A stretch of 64,000 nucleotides of DNA from assembly GCF_036323735.1 (NCBI RefSeq), contig NC_086026.1, forward strand, positions 70,492,539-70,556,538. Direction: 5' to 3'. The position numbers and the translations under genes are program-made. The DNA is from Rattus norvegicus (Eukaryota > Chordata > Mammalia > Rodentia > Muridae). Positions 54,486 through 64,000 of this stretch are shown piece after piece; position 1 is the first letter of the stretch; every line of letters starts with the position of its first letter. The notes beneath the pieces are model-generated. The model worked only from the letters and a program-made list of their open reading frames with translations. It was not told the DNA's origin and did not search any database.

Positions 54486-54890
54486 TCTGAGTATTGTTTG
54501 GTCCTGGTAGCAGTCGTGGTGGTAATGAGGCAGATGGTAGAAACGATGGTGGCGCTGGTAGACGACTTGACGGAAGGGGGGATAGTTGTCACGATGTGGA
54601 GATGGGGTGGGATGATCATTTGATGGCATTGATGTTGCCGATGAGGGGGTTATAGTTGTGGTGATGATGGTGGTGAAGTGATTGTGGTATTGGTGGTGAT
54701 GGAGGTAATGATAATTACGATGGTGGCAAGGAGGGTGCTGATGGTGATGGTGGTGGTGGGGCTGATGGTGGTGATGATGATGACTATGATGATAATGGGA
54801 GTGGGGCTGATGGTGATGATGATGATAACTATGATGAATGATGATGGTGATGGTGGGGTGGGGCTGTTGGTGGTGGTAAAGGTAGACACC
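54486..54890. repeat. (GGTGAT)n trinucleotide-type array
   Basis: GTGGTGATGATGGTGGTG-type repeats, dense from 54650 to 54885 and degraded before that. Long frames on both strands (Val/Met-rich and Ile/Thr-rich) are due to the 3-bp period. Confidence 0.92.
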
Positions 54891-55248
54891 TGAGTGACAG
54901 CTATCTCTCTCCTTGTCTCTGAGTCACATTTTCTCCACAATGATCATACCCTTCAGGCCTGCCTATCATACTATGCAGGTCTACACTTCTGCTTTTCTAA
55001 CTTCCAACCAATTCTTCCCCCTGTATCTCCTAGTCTGGGGAATGACCCCATTAGCTAGCCAACCCAGGCTGTATAAGGAGTCTAGACATCTCAACTTTGC
55101 TCACCTCAGTACCAAGCTTAAATCTTGAAGCATTCAGGCTCATCATTGCTTCCTTTTCCCTCCCCTACTGAGGACCCCAGCACATTTCCCTTGGACAGTG
55201 AGAACAGCGTCCTAACAGAATTCAGGCTCTGACTGGTCTTTGACCAGG

Positions 55249-55571
55249 TGTGGTGGATTTTATATGCTTGGCTTAGGGAGTGGCACTATTAGGAGGTATG
55301 GCCTTGTTGGAGTAGGTGTGTCACTGTGGGTGTGGGCTTAAGACCCTCCCTCATCCTAGCTGCCTGGAAGTTAGTCTTCCACTAGCATCCTTCAGATGAA
55401 GATGATGAATTCTGAGTGCACCATGCCTGTCTGGATGCTGCCATGTTCCTGTCTTGATGATAATGGACTGAACCTCTGAACCTGTAAGCCAGCCCCAATT
55501 AAATGTTGTCCTTTATAAGACTTGCCATGGTCATGATGTCTGTTCATAGCAGTAAAACCCTAACTAAGACA
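55249..55571 (+). mobile_element. MaLR LTR (ORR1-type), solo
   Basis: Starts TGTGGTGGATTTTATATGC and ends CTAACTAAGACA (TG...CA). Contains GTGGCACTATTAGGAGG, GATGATAATGGACTGAACC and CCCAATTAAATGTTGTCC. Flanked by a perfect 5-bp target-site duplication CCAGG (55244-55248 and 55572-55576). Only the LTR is present, so internal sequence was lost by recombination or never inserted. Confidence 0.92.
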
Positions 55572-55679
55572 CCAGGCCACCCTACATCTTACCATGAGAG
55601 GCAACCTTTCCATAGGAACATCCTGCCTTGCTATATCCACATTATGCCCCACTGGCAGATCATATTCAAAGAGCATAGC

Positions 55680-55785
55680 TGGCTGGTGCTGGTGGGTGCA
55701 GGAGGGTGCTGGCAGATGCAGGTGGGTGCAGGCAGGTTCAGGTGGGTGCAGGTAGGTGTTGGCAAGTACAGGAGGGTTCAGTCTG
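55680..55785. repeat. 10-bp minisatellite
   Basis: About 10 copies of a GGTGCAGGTG-like unit (GCTGGTGGGTGCAGGAGG, CAGGCAGGTTCAGGTGGG); imperfect. Confidence 0.85.
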
Positions 55786-55789
55786 CCTC

Positions 55790-57100
55790 TAGGCAGCTTC
55801 AAAGCTCTAGTTCTATGGTGCTTCAGGCAAATGCCACTTTGTCTCTTTTATCCTTGTCCCTCTCTGTCTTGAACACCCTCCTTCTCATTTCTGGCTCCCA
55901 GGAATCCCTGTGTTTCTCCACCCTGGGGCTGCATTGCTGTCTCTCTTTCCCATGCTCTGCCATGCAGTCTTCAGTCTTTTATCTGCCTCCTCTCCTGTGA
56001 CACAAACTTTCCCTGGGGAAGAGATGTGTCTTTTCCATCTCTGAATCCTGTGGACCTAGCCCAGTCTCGTGTGCTTCCTGAGTTACAGGTCGGTGATGTT
56101 GCCCCCATATTCCACCCTGGTGCCTGTAACCAGGCAAAGGGCTGCATCTCCCTGACACCGCCCTTGATTGTCCGTAGCTCTGTGGAGGGGTGCAACTGGG
56201 TATTCACATTTTTTTCTGGTACAAACATTTTGATCCAGCCAACAAGGTGAAATGTCTCGTTCCAAATTGCCCAGAAGATTCTCCCCCAGTGTGTCTAGGT
56301 TTCAGGAGTGGTGACTCCACTCCGGGAACCATATATTATTTTTGAAACAGGCTCTTATCTTTTCTGCCTCTGAGAGATGCTGTGGCTGAGAAGTGGCTCC
56401 TCATGTCAGCCGTTAGCATGGGATGCCTGCATCCGGGGAGGAACGGAGGGCTTTGTGTTTCCAGATGAAGACAGAGAATGAAGACAAACATCTAGAAGGC
56501 ACAAAGCCGTAAGGATCAGGAATATGAGAGAAAATGTGTCACAGCATTGTAGACAGCAAGCGGACGAGTGGCTATCAACTCAGCAGGAGAAATAAGAAGG
56601 GCCCTTAAGCTGGCATCAGGAATCTCTGAAAGGCAACTTGAAGGAAACTGCAGGATCCTCAAAAGCTTCAGGAGTTGACACCAGCGTGTGCCTGCGGAAG
56701 GAGGTGAAGAGATGGGTCAAAAATAAGGGTCACTGAGTGAGAGCAATTCACTGAGAGGCAATTAAAACTCTCGATGCCTGCCTCTCCCTCGTCCTGCAGG
56801 CAGCCGCTCACCTCCACATGGCCGGAACCTGAAGATGAAATGCATTCTGTGGTCAGCTCCGACATCAGAGGAAACAAGAACAATGCATGCTTATGGCTAA
56901 GATCCTCTAGCCATCTTTTCCTGTGTGTCCGTCCCCCCCGAGAGCTGTTGATACTCCATACACTGGGGACCTGTCCTCTGGAGGAGAGGAGAGGTAAGAG
57001 CCACATTACTCGACTGTTTACTCCAGTACATTTCTGTCAGAAAGCGTCTGAGGAATATAGACGTCAATGAAAATGAGGGAGAAGGTTAGGAAAAATAAAG
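55790..57100. other. Unique sequence, no gene recognised
   Basis: No clear repeat and no frame with a recognisable domain. Confidence 0.5.
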
Positions 57101-57104
57101 GTGT

Positions 57105-57245
57105 GGAGGCCCCACACCTGGCTCAGTGCAGGATCAGGAAAGCTGAAGGGGAGATTGGATTACTGTGGGTGTGAGGCCAGCCTGGGCTATGAAGTAAGTT
57201 CCAGGCCAGCCGGAGCTATATAGTAGGACCCTGTCTCTAAAGGAA
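57105..57245 (+). mobile_element. B1 SINE, diverged
   Basis: GGTGTGAGGCCAGCCTGGGC, AGTTCCAGGCCAGCCGGAGC, TATATAGTAGGACCCTGTCTC is the forward B1 3' half; the 5' half is degraded. Confidence 0.75.
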
Positions 57246-57405
57246 AAAGAAAAGAAAGAGGAGAAGGGGAGAAAGGAAGAGGAGGAGGAGGAAGAAGAAG
57301 GGAAAGGGGAGGAGGAGGAGGAGGAGGAGGAGGAGGAGGAGGAGGAAAGAAGCAGGGAAGAAGGGGGGAAGGAAGGGAAGAAAGAAAAGGGAAGGAAAAC
57401 AGATA
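57246..57405. repeat. (GGA)n/(GAAG)n purine tract
   Basis: Pure purine on the plus strand, with (GGA)n at 57308-57346. It follows the B1 body directly, so probably the expanded SINE tail. Confidence 0.95.
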
Positions 57406-57645
57406 TGAGAGGAGTCTCCAAATCAGCAAAAAGATAATTCCAGGAGAACACAGGATAACGGCCAGGCCCCAGGCAGAGACTGTAATCAGTCTCAGGCAAG
57501 AGAAAAATCCAAAAGTTCCACCAAGCACAAGTTCAGAAAAGTAAAACTTACAGCATGCTAGATGTGCACTGATTGGGGCAGCCATTTTTAACGGGGAATT
57601 AATGAGTTACTAGGACACTAGGAAACAAGAAAAACAGAAGCAGAT
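57406..57645. other. L1 5' flank
   Basis: Unique sequence ahead of the L1. The left target-site duplication must lie here, but its partner is outside the window. Confidence 0.4.
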
Positions 57646-58402
57646 TTAGCGGGGGGAGTCCCAAACCGGCGGATCCCTGCCTGCAGGAGCTCTCTGCTCC
57701 CAAACCCCGTGGGAGAGAAACCTCACCGCCTGGTCAGGTGGGCACTCCTGAGGCTGCAGAGCGGAAAAGACCACCAACACTGCCCACCCCTGCCCACATC
57801 CCTGGCCCAAGAGGAAACTGTATACGGCCTCTGGGTTCCCGTAGAGGAGGGCCCAGGAGCAGCACGTCTGCTTCGTCTGAGACACCGCCGGAACCTGAAG
57901 GGACCGACCGGATAAACAGTTCTCTGCACCCAAATCCCGTGGAAGGGAGAGCTAAACCTTCAGAGAGGCAGACACGCCTGGGAAACCAGAAGAGACTGCA
58001 CTCTGCACACATCTCTGCCGCCAGAGGAAAACACCAAACGCCATCTGGAACCCTGGTGCACGGAAGCTCCCGGAAAGGGCGGCGCAGATCTTCCTGGTTG
58101 CTGCCGCCGCGGAGAGCTTGTAGGCAGCACCCCATGAGCAAACTTGAGCCTCGGAACCACAGGTAAGACCAACTTTTCTGCTGCAAGTGACCTGCCTGGT
58201 GAACTCAAGACACAGGCCCACAGGAACAGCTGAAGACCTGTAGATAGGAAAAACTACACGCCCGAAAGCAGAACACTCTGTCCCCATAACTGGCTGAAAG
58301 AAAACAGGAAAACAGGTCTACAGCAATCCTGACACACAGGCTTATAGGACAGTCTAGCCACTGTCAGAAATAGCAGAACAAAGTAACACTAGAGATAATC
58401 TG
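57646..58402 (+). promoter_or_regulatory. L1 5' UTR / internal promoter region
   Basis: GC-richer and CpG-containing than the flanks. It has an internal diverged duplication: TCTCTGCTCCCAAACCCCGTG at 57691 and TCTCTGCACCCAAATCCCGTG at 57921, 230 bp apart. In rodents the L1 5' UTR carries the RNA polymerase II promoter; promoter activity of this copy is inferred from family membership. Short open frames here on both strands have no evidence of use. Confidence 0.8.
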
Positions 58403-59248
58403 ATGGCGAGAGGCAAGCGCAGGAACCCAAGCAACATAAACCAAGACTACGTGGCACCATCGGAGCCCAATTCTCCCACCAAAGCAAACACGGAATATCC
58501 AAACACACCAGAAAAGCAAGATCTAGTTTCAAAATCATATTTGATCATGATGCTGGAGGACTTCAAGAAAGACGTGAAGAACTCCCTTAGAGAAACACAG
58601 GAAAACATTAATAAACAAGTAGAAGCCTACAGAGAGGAATCGCAAAAATCCCTGAAAGAATTCCAGGAAAACATAAATAAACAAGTAGAAGCGCATAGAG
58701 AGGAGTCACAAAAATCCCTGAAAGAATTCGAGGAAAACACAATCAAACAGTTGAAGGAATTAAAAATGGAAATAGAAGCAATCAAGAAAGAACACATGGA
58801 AACAACCCTGGATATAGAAAACCAAAAGAAGAGACAAGGAGCTGTAGATACGAGCTTCACCAACAGAATACAAGAGATGGAAGAGAGAATCTCAGGAGCA
58901 GAAGATTCCATAGAAATCATTGACTCAACTGTCAAAGATAATGTAAAGCAGAAAAAGCTACTGGTCCAAAACATACAGGAAATCCAGGACTCAATGAGAA
59001 GATCAAACCTAAGGATAATAGGTATAGAAGAGAGTGAAGACTCCCAGCTCAAAGGACCAGTAAATATCTTCAACAAAATCATAGAAGAAAACTTCCCTAA
59101 CCTAAAAAAAGAGATACCCATAGGCATACAAGATGCCTACAGAACTCCAAATAGATTGGACCAGAAAAGAAACACCTCCCGTTACATAATAGTCAAAACA
59201 CCAAATGCACAAAATAAAGAAAGAATATTAAAAGCAGTAAGGGAATAA
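58403..59248 (+). pseudogene. L1 ORF1 (RNA-binding protein), truncated by nonsense codon
   Basis: ORF1p is the trimeric RNA chaperone that coats L1 RNA. The first in-frame ATG after the 5' UTR gives a 281-codon frame: a basic N-terminus (MARGKRRN), a coiled coil at about residues 50-180 with a 22-residue internal duplication (E64-K85 and E86-K107), and an RRM-like domain from about residue 195 (NLRIIGIEES; RYIIVKTPN). TAA at 59246-59248 stands where the family normally has a lysine codon, just before TYKGRP. The same frame then stays open to 59677 and encodes the C-terminal domain (RRSW, QPRLLYPAKLS). The product would lack the C-terminal RNA-binding domain. No frameshift is present. Confidence 0.93.
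58592..58723 (+). repeat. 66-bp tandem duplication within L1 ORF1
   Basis: Two in-frame 66-bp units (58592-58657, 58658-58723) encode 22-residue coiled-coil segments that begin ETQENINKQVEA and EFQENINKQVEA. A third, partial unit (EFEENTIKQ) follows. Length variation in this region is known for rodent L1 ORF1. Confidence 0.9.
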
Positions 59249-59594
59249 GGTCAAATAACATATAAAGGCAGACCTATGAGAATCACACCAGACTTTTCAC
59301 CAGAAACTATGAAAGCCAGAAGATCCTGGACAGATGTCATACAGACCCTAAGAGAACACAAATGCCAGCCCAGGTTACTGTATCCTGCAAAACTCTCAAT
59401 TAACATAGATGGAGAAACCAAGATAGTCCATGACAAAACCAAATTTACACAATATCTTTCTACAAATCCAGCACTACAAAGGATAATAAATGGTAAAGCC
59501 CAACATAAGGAGGCAAGCTATACCCTAGAAACTAATCGTCTTGGCAACAAAACAAAGAGAAGAAAAGCACACAAACATAACCTCATATCCAAAT
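59249..59594 (+). pseudogene. L1 ORF1 C-terminal domain remnant and inter-ORF region
   Basis: Downstream of the ORF1 nonsense codon the original frame remains open: TYKGRPMRITPDFSPET and QPRLLYPAKLS are typical of the ORF1p C-terminal domain. The exact natural stop is not certain, since the frame continues to 59677 and overlaps the ORF2 start, and the usual end of this family's ORF1 cannot be fixed from the window alone. Confidence 0.85.
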
Positions 59595-61943
59595 ATGAAT
59601 ATAACAGGAAGCAATCATCACTATTCCTTAATATCTCTCAACATCAATGGCCTCAACTCCCCCCAAAAAAGACATAGATTAACAAACTGGATATGCAACA
59701 AGGACCCTGCATTCTCCTGCCTACAGGAAACACACCTCAGAGACGAAGACAGATACTACCTCAGAGTGAAAGGCTAGAAAACAACTTTCCAAGCAAATGG
59801 TCAGAAGAAGCAAGCTGGAGTAGCCATTCTAATATCAAATAAAATCAATTTTCAACTAAAATTCATCAAAAAAGATAAGGAAGGACACTTCATATTCATC
59901 AAAGGAAAAATCCACCAAGATGAACTCTCAATCCTAAATCTCTATGCCCCAAATACAAGGGCATCTACATATGTAAAAGAAACCTTACTAAAGCTCAAAA
60001 CACACATTGAACCTCACACAATAATAGTAGGAGATTTCAACACTCCACTCTCATCAATGGACAGATCATGGAAACAGAAATTAAACAGAGACGTAGACAG
60101 ACTAAGAGAAGTCATGAACCAAATGGACTTAACAGATATTTATAGAACATTCTATCCTAAAGCAAAAGGATATACCTTCTTCTCAGCTCCTCATGGTACT
60201 TTCTCCAAAATTGACCATATAATTGGTCAAAAAACGGGCCTCAACAGGTACAGACAGATAGAAATAATCCCATGCGTGCTATCAGACCACCACGGCCTAA
60301 AACTGGTCTTCAATAACAATAAGGGAAGAACGCCCACATATACGTGGAAATTGAACAATGCTCTACTCAATGATAACCTGGTCAAGGAAGAAATAAAGAA
60401 AGAAATTAAAGACTTTTTTGAATTTAATGAAAATGAAGGTACAACATACCCAAACTTATGGGACACAATGAAAGCTGTGCTAAGAGGAAAACTCATAGCG
60501 CTGAGTGCCTGCAGAAAGAAACAGGAAAGAGCAAATGTCAGCAGCTTGACAGCACACCTAAAAGCTCTAGAACAAAAAGAAGCAAATACACCCAGGAGGA
60601 GTAGAAGGCAGGAAATAATCAAACTCAGAGCTGAAATCAACCAAGTAGAAACAAAAAGGACCATAGAAAGAATCAACAGAACCAAAAGTTGGTTCTTTGA
60701 GAAAATCAACAAGATAGATAAACCCTTAGCCAGACTAACGAGAGGACACAGAGAGTGTGTCCAAATTAACAAAATCAGAAATGAAAAGGGAGACATAACT
60801 ACAGACTCAGAGGAAATTCAAAAAATCATCAGACCTTACTCTAAAAGCCTATATTCAACGAAACTTGAAAATCTGCAGGAAATGGACAATTTCCTAGACA
60901 GATACCAGGTACCGAAGTTAAATCAGGAACAGATAAACCAGTTAAACAACCCCATAACTCCTAAGGAAATAGAAGCAGTCATTAAAGGTCTCCCAACCAA
61001 AAAGAGCCCAGGTCCAGACGGGTTTAGTGCAGAATTCTATCAAACCTTCATAGAAGACCTCGTACCAATATTATCCAAACTATTCCACAAAATTGAAACA
61101 GATGGAGCATTACCGAATTCCTTCTATGAAGCCACAATTACTCTTATACCTAAACCACACAAAGACCCAACAAAGAAAGAGAACTTCAGACCAATTTCCC
61201 TTATGAATATCGACGCAAAAATACTCAATAAAATTCTGGCAAACCGAATCCAAGAGCACATCAAAACAATCATCCACCATCATCAAGTAGGCTTCATCCC
61301 AGGCATGCAGGGATGGTTTAATATACGGAAAACCATCAACGTGATCCATTATATAAACAAACTGAAAGAACAAAACCACATGATCATTTCATTAGATGCT
61401 GAGAAAGCATTTGACAAAATTCAACACCCCTTCATGATAAAAGTCCTGGAAAGAATAGGAATTCAAGGCCCATACCTGAACATAGTAAAAGCCATATACA
61501 GCAAACCAGTTGCTAACATTAAACTAAATGGAGAGAAACTTGAAGCAATCCCACTAAAATCAGGGACTAGACAAGGCTGCCCACTCTCTCCTTACTTATT
61601 CAATATAGTTCTTGAAGTTCTAGCCAGAGCAATCAGACAACAAAAGGAGGTCAAGGGGATACAGATTGGAAAAGAAGAAGTCAAAATATCACTATTTGCA
61701 GATGATATGATAGTATATTTAAGTGATCCCAAAAGTTCCACCAGAGAACTACTAAAGCTGATAAACAACTTCAGCAAAGTGGCTGGGTATAAAATTAACT
61801 CAAATAAATCAGTAGCCTTCCTCTACACAAAAGAGAAACAAGCCGAGAAAGAAATTAGGGAAACGACACCCTTCATAATAGACCCAAATAATATAAAGTG
61901 CCTCGGTGTGACTTTAACCAAGCAAGTAAAAGATCTGTACAAT

Positions 61944-62065
61944 AAGAACTTCAAGACTCTGGGGTTGGGGATTTGGCTCAGTGGTAGAGCGCTTACCTAG
62001 GAAGCGCAAGGTCCTGGGTTCGGTCCCCAACCCCGAAAAAAAAAAAAAAAGAACTTCAAGACTCT
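61944..62065 (+). mobile_element. Young ID SINE with 17-bp target-site duplication inside L1 ORF2
   Basis: ID body 61961-62035 begins GGGGTTGGGGATTTGG and ends CCAACCCCG, followed by a pure A tail (62036-62050). The target AAGAACTTCAAGACTCT appears perfectly at 61944-61960 and 62049-62065. Net insertion 105 bp, a multiple of three, so the ORF2 frame is the same on both sides. ID elements derive from BC1 RNA, are transcribed by RNA polymerase III and are mobilised by L1 machinery. Perfect duplication and uninterrupted A tail point to a recent event. Confidence 0.97.
61974..62027 (+). promoter_or_regulatory. RNA polymerase III A and B boxes of the ID element
   Basis: A box TGGCTCAGTGG at 61974-61984 and B box GGTTCGGTCCC at 62017-62027, with tRNA-like spacing of about 32 bp between them. 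Both are close to consensus, so the internal promoter looks functional in principle; ID transcription in vivo also depends on flanking sequence. Confidence 0.8.
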
Positions 62066-63527
62066 AAAGAAAGAAATTGAAGAAGACCTCAGAAGATGGA
62101 AAGATCTCCCATGCTCATGGATTGGCAGGATTAATATAGTAAAAATGGCCATTTTACCAAAAGCGATCTACAGATTCAATGCAATCCCCATCAAAATACC
62201 AATCCAATTCTTCAAAGAGTTAGACAGAACAATTTGCAAATTCATCTGGAATAACAAAAAACCCAGGATAGCTAAAACTATCCTCAACAATAAAAGGACT
62301 TCAGGGGGAATCACTATCCCTGAACTCAAGCAGTATTACAGAGCAATAGTGAAAAAAACTGCATGGTATTGGTACAGAGACAGACAGATAGACCAATGGA
62401 ATAGAATTGAAGACCCAGAAATGAACCCACACACCTATGGGTACTTCATTTTTGACAAAGGAACCAAAACCATCAAGTGGAAAAAAGATAGCATTTTCAG
62501 CAAATGGTGCTGGTTCAACTGGAGGTCAATATGTAGAAGAATGCAGATCGATCCATGCTTATCACCCTGTACAAAGCTTAAGTCCAAGTGGATCAAGGAC
62601 CTCCACATCAAACCAGATACACTCAAACTAATAGAAGAAAAACTAGGGAAGCATCTGGAACACATGGGCACTGGAAAAAATTTCCTGAACAAAACACCAA
62701 TGCCTTATGCTCTAAGATCAAGAATCGACAAATGGGATCTCATAAAACTGCAAAGCTTCTGTAAGGCAAAGGACACTGTGGTTAGGACAAAACGGCAACC
62801 AACAGATTGGGAAAAGATCTTTACCAATCCTACAACAGATAGAGGCCTTATATCCAAAATATACAAAGAACTCAAGAAGTTAGACCGCAGGGAGACAAAT
62901 AACCCTAGTAAAAAATGGGGTTCAGAGCTAAACAAAGAATTCACAGCTGAGGAATGCCAAATGGCTGAGAAACACCTAGAGAAATGTTCAACATCTTTAG
63001 TCATAAGGGAAATGCAAATCGAAACAACCCTGAGATTTCACCTCACACCAGGGAGAATGGCTAAGATCAAAAACTCAGGTGACAGCAGATGCTGGCAAGG
63101 ATGCGGAGAAAGAGGAACACTCCTCCATTGTTGGTGGGATTGCAGACTAGTACAACCATTCTGGAAATCAGTCTGGAGGTTCCTCAGAAAATTGGACATT
63201 GAACTGCCTGAGGATCCAGCTATACCTCTCTTGGGCATATACCCAAAAGATGCCCCAACATATAAAAAAGACACGTGCTCCACTATGTTCATCGCAGCCT
63301 TATTTATAATAGCCAGAAGCTGGAAAGAACCCAGATGCCCTTCAACAGAGGAATGGATACAAAAAATGTGGTACATCTACACAATGGAATATTACTCAGC
63401 TATCAAAAACAATGACTTTATGAAATTCGTAGGCAAATGGTTGGAACTGGAAAATATCATCCTGAGTGAGGTAACCCAATCACAGAAAAACACACATGGT
63501 ATGCACTCATTGATAAGTGGCTATTAG

Positions 63528-64000
63528 CCCAAATGCTTGAATTACCCTAGATGCCTAGAACAAATGAAACTCAAGACGGATGATCAAAATGTGAATGCTT
63601 CACTCCTTCTTTAAAAGGAGAACAAGAATACCCTTGGCAGGGAATAGAGAGGCAAAGATTAAAACAGACACAGAAGGAACACCCATTCAGAGCCTGCCCC
63701 ACATGTGGCCCATACATATACAGCCATCCAATTAGACAAGATGGATGAAGCAAAGAAGTGCAGGCCAACAGGAGCCAGATGTAGATCTCTCCTAAGAGAC
63801 ACAGCCAGAATACAGCAAATACAGAGGCGAGTGCCAGCAGCAAACCACTGAACTGAGAATAGGACCCCCGTTGAAGGAATCAGAGAAAGAACTGGAAGAG
63901 CTTGAAGGGGCTCGAGACCCCATATGTACAACAATGCCAAGCAACCAGAGCTTCCAGGGACTAAGCCACTACCTAAAGACTATACATGGACTAACCCTGG
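63528..64000 (+). mobile_element. L1 3' UTR, truncated by window end
   Basis: Starts after the ORF2 stop (TAG 63525-63527). Contains CCCTTGGCAGGGAATAGAGAGG and GTTGAAGGAATCAGAGAAAGAACTGG, typical of the region between ORF2 and the G-rich tract. The polypurine tract, AATAAA and A tail are not within the window. Confidence 0.9.

Larger units (their letters stand above)
59595..63527 (+). pseudogene. L1 ORF2 (endonuclease/reverse transcriptase), disrupted
   Basis: Chosen start ATG 59595 (MNITGSN), the usual ORF2 N-terminus. Without the ID insertion and its duplicated target the frame has 1275 codons, the family's normal length. Apurinic-type endonuclease residues are in place: N16/N18 (LNINGLN), E45 (QETH), D147 (GDFN), D231-H232 (SDHH). 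The reverse transcriptase has SPGPDGF and the catalytic FADD at 61695-61706 (residues 701-704). The C-terminal cysteine motif (CWQGCGERG...HCWWDC) starts at 63090. Defects: TAG at 59775 (codon 61, normally Trp in KGWKTTF; a G-to-A change), and TAG at 61998 (codon 802) within the ID insertion. No frameshifts found. Confidence 0.95.
57646..64000 (+). mobile_element. Near full-length L1 (rat-type), 3' end beyond window
   Basis: An autonomous non-LTR retrotransposon family. Order seen: 5' UTR (57646-58402), ORF1 (58403-59248, stopped), ORF2 (59595-63527, with one nonsense codon and an ID insertion), then 473 bp of 3' UTR. Apart from the nonsense codons and the ID, both reading frames are free of frameshifts, which implies a fairly young insertion. 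It cannot encode intact proteins and so cannot mobilise itself in cis. Exact start is uncertain by about 20 bp. Confidence 0.95.

Noticed and set aside
57646..58300. CpG-island promoter of a host gene
   Set aside because: The GC-richer stretch is the L1 5' UTR.
60227..60796. 189-codon minus-strand frame
   Set aside because: Antisense shadow of L1 ORF2; A-rich sense sequence leaves the opposite strand open.
61961..62035. tRNA-like gene
   Set aside because: A and B boxes are present, but the sequence is the ID SINE with an A tail and target duplication, not a folded tRNA.

Overview
The window is mammalian nuclear DNA from a muroid rodent, most probably rat (Rattus). The strongest evidence is the repeat content. 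There is an almost full-length L1 whose sequence fits the rat L1 family, two ID elements (the BC1-derived SINE that is abundant in rat), many B1, B3 and B4 SINE copies, rodent MaLR LTRs, hAT-Charlie (URR1-like) MITEs, and dozens of long CA/GT, GA and CT microsatellites. I found no host protein-coding exon, rRNA, tRNA gene, CpG island or CRISPR array. The only recognisable coding sequences are the two L1 ORFs, and both carry nonsense mutations. The rest reads as intergenic or deep intronic DNA.

Layout. 1-760 is a degenerate CA-rich array. 0.8-13 kb holds B1/B4 copies, a 350-bp polypyrimidine tract (2136-2487), two separate 117-bp tandem duplications of B4 3' ends (7.3-7.6 and 8.1-8.3 kb), a 12-bp minisatellite with higher-order structure (9003-9312) and a TCAT/TCAC array (9822-10132). 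13.8-21.1 kb carries three MaLR LTRs in the same orientation, an AT-rich palindrome and several SINEs. 21.7-22.2 kb has an ID element and a 5'-truncated L1 3' end bounded by a perfect 14-bp target-site duplication. 25.4-25.9 kb is unique, AT-rich, homeobox-motif-rich sequence that resembles a conserved developmental enhancer. 26.8-35.2 kb contains a hAT MITE, old MaLR LTRs, MIRs, and an Lx-type L1 3' UTR on the minus strand. 35-50 kb is unique sequence with B3/B4/MIR copies and a second large enhancer-like block (41.8-42.3 kb). 50-57 kb has more MaLR LTRs, including one with a perfect 5-bp target-site duplication, a second hAT MITE and several tandem arrays.

57.65 kb to the window end is a near full-length L1 on the plus strand: 5' UTR, ORF1 (stopped after 281 codons), ORF2 (one nonsense codon in the endonuclease domain), then 3' UTR running off the window. 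A young ID element sits inside ORF2 with a 17-bp target-site duplication. The net insertion is 105 bp, so the frame is kept, but the ID brings its own in-frame stop.

Family names are given from memory of consensus sequences, not from a database run. SINE, LTR and MIR boundaries are approximate to about 10-20 bp. The enhancer-like calls rest on composition and motif density only; a multi-species alignment would decide them.
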